Assembly (NCBI GenBank): GCA_905221605.1
Contig: CAJNDS010001957.1
Location: 132,438-196,437, forward strand
Length of the DNA: 64,000 bases
Source of the DNA: Symbiodinium natans
Taxonomy: Eukaryota > Sar > Dinophyceae > Suessiales > Symbiodiniaceae
Reading direction: 5' to 3'
Part shown: positions 34,301-46,300 of the stretch, one piece after another
Numbering within the stretch: position 1 is the first letter of the stretch
How the letters are laid out: each line of letters starts with the position of its first letter
The notes under the pieces: generated by a model
Databases searched by the model: none
Told to the model about the DNA's origin: nothing
Seen by the model: only the letters and a program-made list of their open reading frames with translations
Made by a program: the position numbers and the translations under genes

Positions 34301-37300
34301 GGGCGCGCTGATGCCGACTTGGCCAAGGCCCAGCAGCAGCGGCAGCACCGCGAGGAGGTGCCAGGGTTTAAGGTTTACATCGGAACCGCCGTTACGTGTA
34401 AAGCGGGGAGGCAGAATTCATGGCAGCATCGTGGTTCCTCAGTGCAGCGGCATAAGGAGGGGACTCTACTGCGGAAGACGGGCTCTGCTTGCATGGGCTG
34501 GGACATGCCTGGTCCATGCGTCTGTTTATGTGTGTTTTTCTTGTGCGGCCAATTCTCCTTACCGACAAGGAACAGGGTGTGGGTGCAAGGCAGAGTTTCT
34601 CTTTTTCCCGGGGGGGACAGCCCGCCTTCTTCGTTCCATACTTCCCAACCAATTGTTCATTTCATTCGCTGTACAGTGCCCATTTTCTAAAATATGCAGT
34701 TAGAATATTTTCACCACTAAATTCAGTTGCTGAAAATGACATGTTTAGAGATATGATTCTACTCGGGGGCTAGTTAGTATTTGTAAGTTTTTGATTACGG
34801 ATATCTGGAGTCATCAATGACCTGTAACCGACAAACGATCTCACAAATTATAGAGTGAACAGAGCTTATTTCGGGTTGTAGCCTCGTTATTAGTTTCCCC
34901 AAATATAAAATGTAAACGTTTCAAGTGAGTTGATGAATATAGCTGGAGATGAATTGTATTTCTTGAACACTGTTGCACCGTTGCGTTCCCGCGCACCGCG
35001 TGCGTGCTCGCGTGCGTGCTCAGGAGAAGAGAAGTGGCAATTTACATGGCAGGGCAATTTTCCGGCGAGGTTGTGGAACCGACAACCCCGAAAGATCACA
35101 CCAAAATGCGCTGGGACTTCGGTGTCGCGCACAACAGTTTCGGAGCCCAAGACGCTGAACACGCGAAATCCCTCGAAACCTGAACCTGTATCGTTCTAAC
35201 GAATCTCATGAATTCATAGGCAGCCTCCCAGAGGAAATTTAGGATCAGGAGGGAGTTTTTTTGTATCAAACCCTGAACTTCAAGTTTTACACCTGAGTCG
35301 GAAGAAGGGTTTCTGTTCTTTCCATTCTTTGGCTTTTTTTTGAACTTTCGAATTCTCCGACCCAGGCCAAGGCCGAGGAGCTTGCGGCCTCGGAGTGGGC
35401 TCTTAAAGCGGAAGAGGCGCGCCTCGTGCGTTTTAGCAGCGCCTGACATCCAAGCGCTTCCACATTTTTCAGCTCATCAGAGCGGTTCTGCGGATAAGCT
35501 TACGAGTGGTCTTGGCAGCTTCTGGACCACTCACATGTTTCCTATATGCCAGGAGCAACGCATGAAGGAGAACTTGAAACAGAACGAGGAGAAGCTGAAA
35601 GAGGAGGTGCCTTCACCCGAAGTGTGCAGGAACCCCATCAGTTCGTTGTTGGGGGCTCTTGCTCCTTCCGAGCACCAGTGAACATTGTCTCTTCCACTGT
35701 TTTCGGAAGCATCCGCTGAAGAAGTTCCTTTGGATCCTCGAGCTGTTCCACCACGGGCACTGTAAAACAAATTCTTCTGCTAAGTATTCAGAAGTTTTTC
35801 AAATCCAATTTTGGTAGCTGTGGAGAAAACATACTTGAGCCCACCCGCAACGTTCTTTGAAGGCAGCATGTGTTGGTTTGTTAGATGGCTGCACGTTCGC
35901 CCTAGACAAGCGCAGCTGTGACTGGAAGGATGCTTGAACTGGGACCGTGCAATAAAAGAGAGAGAGAAAACAGATGTTGTCCAAAAAATCTGTCAACATG
36001 TGGAGAGAATGGAGGTTCTCCTACTCAAATATCAAGAAAATAGGGCTTTCCTAACAAGGCATAGACAAAACAGCAGTCTTTCCAGTAAGAAGAGAGCAAT
36101 CGGTTTCCCGTCAAGATATTGAGAAGCCTCGAGATTTTCGCGTGTGCCGCGGCGAGGTAACCGGCCTACGCAATTCTTAAAAGCATAAATTCGCGAAGCA
36201 AGATATACACAATGCCCAAATTCGTTTCCCAAGGCTTGTACAACCCAGGTCCAGGAGGCAGAGCGGCTGCGCCACGAAACCCTCCGTGTCGAGAGCGCCA
36301 ACTGGGAGCTCCAGCTGCTTGGTTCATCTTAGGCAGACTGTTTGCGCTGAGATCGCAACAGGGAAGCCTGGTGCCCGGTAGAGGCAAGATCATTGTGTTG
36401 ACAACTCCCAGGAAGCGCCTCTCACCATCGCTGAAGCGCATCGACGAACTGCGCCATCGCCGTGCGACTCTGGAGACCGAAACTCGAGGGGTGGCGTGGC
36501 CCAATGGTGCGGCCGCATCAGTATGAACCTGTACCCGGCGTCAGCAAAAGGATTTGAAAGCTGGGATGGTTTCTTATATAGGATGAATGCCACTCCAGCG
36601 AAACGGCAAGATACTGTCGGAGCGTACTGCTGACGATCTTCAGTTGTTGCTGAAGCGAATCTGCAGGTTGGAGCCTATCCCGAGAGGGCCGTCAAGGCAA
36701 CCCAGGAGCGTGTCTTGCAAGCTCCTCGGCAGCACCTCAGCGGCACTTTCCCCGCGTTCAGCGCATGAGATACGAGATGGCACGAGGTGCAGGGTAGGAT
36801 CTCCGACATCTTTGGACAGCTCGAGCAGACCGGTGCAGAGGACGGGGCCCGAACAAGCAGAGTGGCTGAAGGCTTCCGGCTTTCAGAAGCTAGTAGGTTT
36901 GATTTTATTTGGGCCACCTTCAGCTAGGAGGAAGCTCCTTTCCTGCTTTCCCAGCTCAGCCGCCAGGAGCAGCAGCACAAAGCAGAGTCGTTGGTTTATG
37001 CATCCGAGGCCCAGTGGCTCAAAGCAGTCGTCAAGCAGTCTTAAAGAGGCTTAGGGGGCTCGACAATGGCTTTAAAGTGCCAAAGTGCCAACCTGCTTGG
37101 GCTTTGCGGAGTGGAAATATCTCCACCCTCCGGGAAGAAAGCCCACTGCCAGCAAGACTGGCAAATTCGTCGTGGGTTTGTAGTTAAACGCTCTATGTAG
37201 TTCGGCACTTCGGGGAGGAGGTTTGCTGGCGTCTGCCCAGACTTTCTCCAAGCCAGAGCCAGACAGCAAAAACTAGTCACCGTGATAGACGGCAAGAAGC

Positions 37301-40300
37301 CATTCTCCATCGATAGTTGAGGGGTCATTGCTAGGATCAAAGAAGATGCCAGTACTCTCGTTATTGCCTTGCGAATTTGTCCGGCACATTACAAAACTAC
37401 ACACACACACACACACACACCTCTACATACCCACACCCACGCACCCGCCCATGCACGCACTCACACCCACACACCCACGCACGCACGCCCACCCACCCTC
37501 GCACGCATGCATGACGGAAGCCCAAACCCAAGCTTTGCTGGGACGTTGCCCTGGTTGTAAAGGACGGGGCTTGAGCTTGCAGTCTTCCGATCTTTGTTGC
37601 TCGGCAACCTAATCCCGTGGTTTAGTACCTGTAGGCCTTGAAAATGAACAACAGGTGCATTGGGCTGAGCTTGCGCCGCGGTCATTTGTGAGGCTGTTTG
37701 ACATAAGAATTGCTCAAGAAGGCGGCAGCTGCGGCAAAGCTCGGCGCCGATGCTGCCCAGCGTGAGGCTGCTGCGGAGCTGCGCCTGGAAGCAGTGCAGG
37801 CGCAAGGAAAGTGCAAGGGATCCTTTTGGAGGCTTCTTGGGCTTTCGCTTGCTCGGGTTCAGGGCGGGCTTGGGGGGTTAGAAGGCTTAGGTCAGTAAAT
37901 GTCTGTGAGTATGTGGCTCAGTGTGTGAAAACGTGTATGCGTGTTGTCGGTATGTCTGTCTCAGTGAGGTAATAATGAGGTGTAAAAGTCATGCAATGTA
38001 ATTGAATCTGGGGCAGGTTAACATGAACATTCTTATGCCCGTGCTCACAATTATCAGTCAAAAAGCAAAACGACTTTCGGAGCTGGAGGGGAGCTTCCTT
38101 TGTGGTTCTCATGGGAAAGAGAGAGGGATGAGCATGGAAGCTACTGTACGAAATCGCTACACTAACCTGGATCCCCAGAAACCTCTCGTCGAGGCCAAGG
38201 AGCAATGGCAGGAGATCGCCCACCGCGACGAGCACCATGCATGGCGCACTCAGGTTCAGGACAGCTAGAAACAGGCTTAACAGCGGGGTTGGGAAAAAAG
38301 AATTGGGGACCCCTACACTTGCCCTCAATCGACCCCCACATAGTAGGATTCCCTGATAATCAGGACCCCAAGAAGGTACCCCCTATTTCCGGAAAGCACC
38401 AGTGTGTAAAATTTGGACCCGGCCATCCAAGCTTTGACTCCCAAGCATCTCAGGAGCTGGAGGAGCAGCAGTGGCGCAGCCGCCGTGCCCGCGAAGCCGC
38501 TGAGGCTTCGCAGCTGGAGGCCGATGGTTTTAGGGCATTTTAGGGTTTACGGGCTTCAGATGGCTTCACTCAGCTGGCCTCACGTGGCTTCAGATGGCTT
38601 CAGTTTTTCGGAGTGGGGTGTTTGGGGAGTGTGTGCGGAGTTGTCCGCGTGTCTCAGGTGAATGCCGCGATTCGCTGCGACGCTGCGCGCCAAAAGGCAG
38701 AAGGATTTTATGATGCCTGTTTGATCATGTTTTTGGGGCGGGGGTAGACTTTGGCTGTTTCGTCGGTTGTGATGCCAAGTAGGAGCTTCCTCGTGCCAAG
38801 CAGCTGTTGAAACCTTAGCCCCAGAAGCAGGTTTAAGTCACTTAGGTCTTAAGTTTTCCGGAAATCCTCAACTCGATTGAATTCTCCTCGGAAGGTGGTC
38901 GAGCTCCGCGAAGAGCCTGCGGGCAGCAAGGACGAAACCCTGTTGGAGGGGTCCCCGTCATCTCCAAACATCCAAACAGAAAGTGCCCAGCCCTCCTCGC
39001 ACCTCGCATCCGCCAAGCCTAGGCTGGAAGATGCCGAGTCCCATTGCGCCGCGCAGCATGGCAGCACCGCACCGCGGCAGAGGGAGCAGGCCTGTCATAC
39101 AGTTGCAGTGTCTGTTCTTCATGAGGGAGTTCGATGACCGTCCTAAGCGCTTTTGGAGGTGCTTCTCACGGAGCTGGCAGCCATTCGGAGCCAGGAAACC
39201 ACGCTCCTTGAAGAGATGGAGGCCTTGCGCCAAGAAGCAGATGCCGATGCCGAGCCGGTCAGCCCGGTCAACCCGGTCGGCAGACTCAGCCTGACCACGA
39301 CTCACAAACCGACCAGCAGCGCGGCAACTTGGTGTACAGTTACGTTAGCAGCTCTTTGTTTTGTTTTGTGTTGCTTCTCTCTCTCTCTCTGTCTTTGTCT
39401 CTCTGTCCGTCTCTTTCTCAGCTGTACACATATACATACATAACACATCCACCTAGACGTATCTATTTTCATATATGTGTACACATACATGTTCTCATTG
39501 ATTCACGCATCACAGGATTGTTACGATGTGTGTACGTATCACAGGAGAGCTCAGAGCTGTCCCATATGTCCTGTCCGATGTGGACCTTGCAATAAGTGGC
39601 AGCCTTGAGTGTTTGGATTGCCATGGATTGCTTGGCCTGCAAATCCTGCAATCTGGTGGGGGTACCAGGCCGCACTTTCATGACTCGCTGCACGTAGAGA
39701 GGCTACAGCCCGGGAGCTCCAGCGTCTCCATGCTCAGCTGCGACGAGCCCGAGAGCAGAAAGAGGTTCCACGGGGTCTGCAGAGGCTGTGTACTGTATTG
39801 CAAGCTGTAGGCTCAGACTGCACGAGGGCCTATAGCAGATGATGTTTCAAAGCTGCTTGCATGCACCACGAGTGCAGGTCTTAAAGCAGGAAGTGGCTGC
39901 TGGCGAGCGTGAGGACATGCTTTCGCATTGTCAGCTCACCACTTTCTGTGGCAGTCCAAATGTCAAAGCAGTGTATTGCGGGCGCTTTGTCCACTTGCCC
40001 CCGCGCAGTCCAGCTCTGTCCCTCGGCTTTGGGGCTGGTGTCGGAGCTTCACCAAAAAGATAGCTTAAAATGTGGACTCTGCCTCGGTCAACAACCACAA
40101 ATACAAAGACAAATGCACAAGAATGTCTGTTTTGTAAATATGCCTGCACCCTACATTCTTCTATATAGCTAGAACTGTGGTGAAGCATAACAGGGGTTGC
40201 TTAGGCCCAGGCCGACCCATTTTGCCCAGGCTTACTTCAATTCAGACCCAGGTCAACGTCCACAAATCGAAACCTCGGCGCGGCTTGCTGACCAAAGACC

Positions 40301-43300
40301 GACCTGGGTGCTGTTTGTCTCCCGCCACTATGGCCTTCCCCAGTTCAAACCCAGACCGACCTTGGCCAACCCGAACCTTGGCGTGGGCCCAGGCCTGATA
40401 GCTCGGGCTCCAGGCCGATGTTAACTTGCGTGTGGCTTGCTTGCCGGCATCGCTAGTTTAGCCTAGGCCTACCGCAATTCAGACGAAGGCCGGCCTCCGC
40501 CGACCTTACCTCTGTTTAGCCCCGACCGCCGGCTATATGCGTGCACCACTATTCTTCCTCACTTTCAGATCCTGGCTGACTTCCGCCAGCCCTAGTAAGC
40601 TTGACGCGAATTGCATCGCCCCAGGCCGATCTTAACTTGGGTGTGGGCTGTTTGCCAGCGCCGCTATTTGGCCTCCGACTTAAACTTAAAATCAGACCCG
40701 GACCGACTTCCAAAGACGGGTTTGGGGCTGAAAATCGATGTGATAATTGCCGCGATGTCGCGCGGCACCACGGCAAGGAGGATCTCTTGCGGAAAGAGCT
40801 CGAAGAAGTGGAGCAGCATCTGTGCTCTGACAGCAAGAGGTTGGGCTGGTTTTTCGGTATTTGGAGTCGCAGGTTCACGGCAGCTGCAAGGGCTTGCACT
40901 TTCGATTCTGCCTGTGTTTCCCGCGCCTCCAGGCGGCTTAGCCGAGATGATGCTGAGCGGAAGCGGGCCTTCATCGCAACGCTCCAGAATCACTGCCACT
41001 TGCTTGCGGTCTTAGTGCTGCGAGTCCCAAAACACGCAAGCTCGGCTGAGTTTTCTGAGACCAGATGCATTGCTTGCCAGGTGTCGGAGAAGCGTCCACC
41101 GAGCATTTAGAAGCGCAGGCAAAACGCCAGGCGGAGCTGAGCAGTTCTCTCGCCAAGGCACTGCTCGCACATCGCGATGGCTTAACAGTCTTGTCCAATG
41201 CTTGTTGTAGAAAGCAAGCTTTTCTTCAGAAACACTGCTGGTTCAAGGCCCGGCAGAGCCTAGCCAGCAAGGAAACGCGCTTGAAGGCCCGGCATCGCGA
41301 GCAGGGATTCTTGGTCATGTCAGGTCATGTCAGGTCATGTCAGGTCATGTCGGACTTTGATTGACATGGCTGTGAAACCAGCGATCTTGGTCGGCAAAAG
41401 CCACGCAGCTACTCGACCTTTTGGGCAATTTCCATCAATTTCCCACATTCGGCTTTGCGAGGCACTGAGGGCCGAGGCTGCGGAAGCCAAGCGACGCCGT
41501 GAGGCTGGGGTTGATTCGAGCTAAGTATGGCACAGGGGTGGCGCACCAAAATGACCCAACGTCATCTTTTCGTATTCCTTGGGCAGCCGATTCCAGAGTC
41601 GTTCGCGTGAATGGTTTGGGGCGTTACCTGGTACCTGAAGGATTTTTTTTACTTTCAGCCTTCGAGTTTTGAAGGCTGCCGCTTGCCTGGGTTTTAGAAG
41701 ATGTTTCTGGGGTTATTTTAAGGGATTGGTCGCCAGACTCGGCGAGACGCCGCGGCCGCCGATGCCCGGCGCTGCGCTGCGGATCTGGCGCGCACCAAGG
41801 CGCGAAGCCGAAGGTCATGAGGACCAAGACGTCACTGGGTTCCAGGTCAATAAGATCACGAATTGAAGGCAGTGTGCTTTGGCACGATGTCCATCCAATC
41901 CGTTTCTCCTCAACTTCCCAGGCCAGACTTCCAGGTTTGCCAGCTTAACTTCCCAGATTCACATTCCTAGATTTGCTCACCTCAACTTCCAAGATCCACA
42001 TATGACCGGGTAAGTCAGTGTAAACAAATCTGGGAATGTGGGAATCTGAGAAGTTAAGGTGAGCAAACTGGGAATCTGGCAAGTTAAGGTGAGCAAATCT
42101 GGGAATCTGGGAATCTGGCGATCTGAGACGGTTTCTACATAGACCTAGGCATAGGCATAGGATGGCAGAGGCAGAGGCGGAGGCGGAGGCACAGGCAGAA
42201 GCAGAGACATAGATACAACATGTTGAGACGTATTTCGTTCAAACTTGTCAGGGTTCTCTTCAAAGACGCCAAAGAGTTGGTCGTCTGCTGTTTGTTGGCA
42301 TATATGGGTGAGCATACTTTGGACAAGGCAACACATGGATCCTGGCTGCAACGAAGACAACGAAGGCTGTTGTCAAACTGTCGAACTGTTGTCCATATTA
42401 TGAGGCCCTGCGCTCGGAGCTTCGTCGCAAGGAGCGGGCGCTGCAAGAGCTTTGGGCGCAGAGCGAGGAGCGAGGGGGCTGAAGGGACTTGGAGGGGCTC
42501 GCGTTTTATGGCGCTGCGATTCAAGGTAGAATGCTTGCGGTATGTGAAGGTCTTAGATGCGTCAGGCTTTTCCGGTTTGGGAATCAGCTTGTCTTTTGTC
42601 TTTTGTCTTTTGTCTTTCGTTGTGGCTCTGTGTGTGTGTGTGGCAACACCTGAACATGGTGCATCGCAGGGGACCGGGAGGGTGGGGAGGGGGTCCCGGT
42701 CAACGAAGACCCCCCTCCCCAACCCGTGTAAACGTACCTGCGATGGTCTGCCCATGGACTCCTGCGGGAGTAGCTTGGGGACCTCACCCCTCGTTCATCC
42801 CTCACCTCATTTCGCGTTGCATCATTCCTGGCGTCTGGTGCAACAGGGGACGCACCCATACCCCTATTGGTATCATTTCATTCGTTTTCACTTGTGCCAT
42901 TCCTGGTGTCTGGCACAGGTTGGCACAAAATGTTCATGTCACCATCATGCATGACACACGGTCATGTTCTGTCAAAGTACTTTTCATCAGTCCTGGCCTT
43001 GCCAAAGTGTGTGTGTGTGTGTGTGGCTGTTGTTTTTCGACGGCTTGTAGGATTGACGGATACCTTCGACTGGCAAGTTTGCTGCAAGCGTTGAACATCA
43101 ATTTGAGCAACTATGGCAAGAGTGTGCAACAGAGCCTCAACGCCCCAAGCGGAACAGTTGCGGTGGACCACATGCTTGGGATTTAGGATCTGGCAGATCT
43201 GCCGAAGTGTCATGCCAATAATGTCTTGAAGTGTAGAATGGACAGTGGAAGAGAGACCCTGAGGTGATGGAGTCTCGCCTGGAAGAAAGCTACTCTGCCG

Positions 43301-46300
43301 GATAGCGTGACGTAACATCTACGAAGAAGACACGCGAGATCTGCGATATTCGACAAGACTGCGCTGAATCCGAACGCGGATGAGCTAAAATTGCTTTTCA
43401 GACTGGTGTGGACCCTGGGTTGAATGAGTGGGAAGCGGCAACAGACAACCCACGCAAACGAGCAGAGATTGAAGTTTGCTCGCCGATGAAGGGCACGACG
43501 GACGTCTGGATCCTTCTGGCCAGTACGCTCAGTACGCTCAAGAGGGCGACTGTGGTGCAGCATGCGAGGTTACCGCGACAACTACTCAGTCTCTTCCCGT
43601 TTGACCTCAGAGTCCGAGAGCTTCATTGGCATTCTGCAGCTTGAGGGCTCCTTAACCTTTCGAATACGGTGCATTCAGCACGCGGCGTATCTCTCCTGGA
43701 ATCGTCGTCGAGGACGCCAATGCTATCCAACGCCTGAAAGCTCAGTGCGATACAGTGCGATACCGTGCGATACAGTGCGATACCGTGCGATACAGAGCGA
43801 TACAGTGCGATACAGCTTGGCACTTGGAGCTTTTCAAAAAGGTGCGGTTTGGTGAGATGGCTTTGCACACATCTGTAACAAGCTTGACCCAACATGAATC
43901 AGCCCACACCTGGCTTTCCGCTGCCGCTCGGGCTCACAGGGTGTTGCTTGACTCCATGACACTCCATGTCCCTGAGAAATGTCAGACTGACACGGTATTT
44001 TGCTGTGTTTGACAGCTGTGCTGGAGTGTGCTGCCAGGCATCTGGAACACCTAGGCCTGGCCGAGACAAGTGACACCACAAACTAAGCGAAACCCGTACC
44101 CTGGCTGCATCATGTTGCATCAAGCTGCCAGCCATGGAGTTTGGCTGTGTTCTTCGGGTGTTGCTCGAGTATGGTGTGGCTTGGCGATTCAGCGCGCTGG
44201 AGATTCTTCGTGTAGGAAACTGACGTTGACAACTTGCAGCTGCGTGGAGTTGAACAAAAGACTCCATGATCGTAGAGATGATGCTGCTTGCATCTACACA
44301 CATCTATTCTCTATTCAAGGCTCTATTCATAGAATCTCTCAACAGGTTGGGGGTTGATTATGTGGACTTTCCGTCCTGACCTGCCACCAAGGCTCGAGCA
44401 TCCTCGAGTCAGTGGTCCTTCGTGGAGACGGCCGGTTGTTGTGCATTTCAAGGATGTGGCCTTGGCAGGCTGTCCAATCTAGAATCTCAGTGTGCCGAAG
44501 TGAGTGCAGCTTGCCCAGACGGTTTCACCAAGTTGTACAGACAGAAAAGTACTTATGTTGAGCTTAGGCAGTTGCAGAAAACATAGAGTTCAAAGAAAGA
44601 GTTCAAGGTGTGAAGGATGGATCAGTCCGTCTTGGTTTGCCGTCGTATCAGGGATGGTCGGGGCATGCGGACAGTCTCATGTTCCAATGCTGTGCCTGAA
44701 GCGCAGGGCACAGTGTGCGATGTCCTGCGGGAGGCAGCCTCAAGCTACCGCGACGTTTAGGCTCAAAGTTGGCCTTTCTCCCCGAGGAAGCCCTGTGAAC
44801 GAGCCAGGCCCGAACCTGAGACAAATACCAAGCCACATGAAGCAGAACCGCTACGCGCCTTGGACACGTCCAGTCTCGTTGTTTGATCGAACATTGCAGA
44901 CCTGCTCGCCCCTTGCATGAACCCTGAGCTCTCTTGATGCGTCGGTGCAGTGCACCCAACGCAGGTGGAGGGAGGCTGTACGCCTCGCCACTTCGTCTCG
45001 CAAGCAGGTTTTACTTCACGGGCTCTGCAAAAGAAAGGCTTCTGAGCCAGGCCCGGTCCTACTGTGCATAAACTGTTCACGTAACATTGGTATGTCCGCA
45101 CTCTACACTGGGTTCGCACCTGTAGAGTCACATTCTGCACATGGTTAGGCCTGGTCTTGTTTTGGTAGCTTTCGTAAGCTCCTAAACCAGCGCCTTGCAA
45201 AGGACTATACAGTATGCACACCCTTCCAACCCGCTCCATGTGCGCAGGCTAGATCTCTCGATCACATTGAAGAAACGCCATCGCCCTCGGCGGTGCGACC
45301 TCGCTTGCCGCTCGTCTTCTATGGTCAAGGAAGCTGAGTCTAGCGGGTCTGTCTGGCTGTCGTCAGTTAGCCAGTCAGTCAGTTAGTTAGTTTGTTTGTT
45401 TATTCGTTTGTTTGTTTTGTTTGTTTGTGCGGACGCGCATCTCTCTCTCTCTCTCTCCCCCTCTCTCTCTCTCTCCTTGTTTTTTTTGTTGCTTGCTTGC
45501 TTGTTCGTTTGTTTGTTTGTTTGTTTGTTTGCTTGCTTGTTTGCTTGCTTGCTTGTTTGTTTGTTTGTGCGTGTGTTTGTGCCAAGCTGCTGAACACAAG
45601 CTTAGCTCAGTGCGTGTGAGTGTTGGGTTGCACATCACATGCGGCCCCCGAACTGTACCTTGCTGCTGGCTTTCGGCACCAAGACCGCATCGAACGCACT
45701 CTATGCGCAGCAGGGATTGAGTGCCTTTCGGCTGCAAGATGCTGCAGGAACGATGAAGGGGCAACAATTTTCGGTATTTCGGGGCGGGGGAATGTTCCGG
45801 ACACGGTGCCAGCCAAGTGCAGAACGCAGAATCCGAAAAAGAGTGGGGACACGAAGTTCAGGGATTGCTGTTGCTCCCACGGGATTCTGGATAGAGCAGG
45901 TGTCAACCATTTTGGAGGGAAATATGACAAAATATGTGAACACTTTGGCAGCTGCCCAGATTCGTGAAGGCACAAAGCAGGTGACAAGCGTGACAGGCCC
46001 GCGTTTGGAGTCCTAAACCAACCCCAAACTTGGCCCTAAGCCTAAACATGCCCACGTGAGTTTTGCCCGCTAAGGCCTCGAGATTATTCATACACGATGA
46101 CCCCTGCTTCACCACGACATTCTTCCTTGGACGCCTGCTTTCAGGACGGTTCCTGCGGTTTTCAGACTTAGGAAGCAGTTTCGCCCACAGGGTAATAACC
46201 AGATTGGCTGGTATGTGGGTACGCTCTGAGCAATTTTTCGGAATTGCTCTCGCGCGAAGTCTCGTGCGTAAGCAGCCCCCAAGCCTGAACAAGCTATGCT

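Noticed and set aside
45385..45767. Cys/Leu-rich and Lys/Gln/Asn-rich frames
   Set aside because: Translations of TTTG, TTGC and CT microsatellites.
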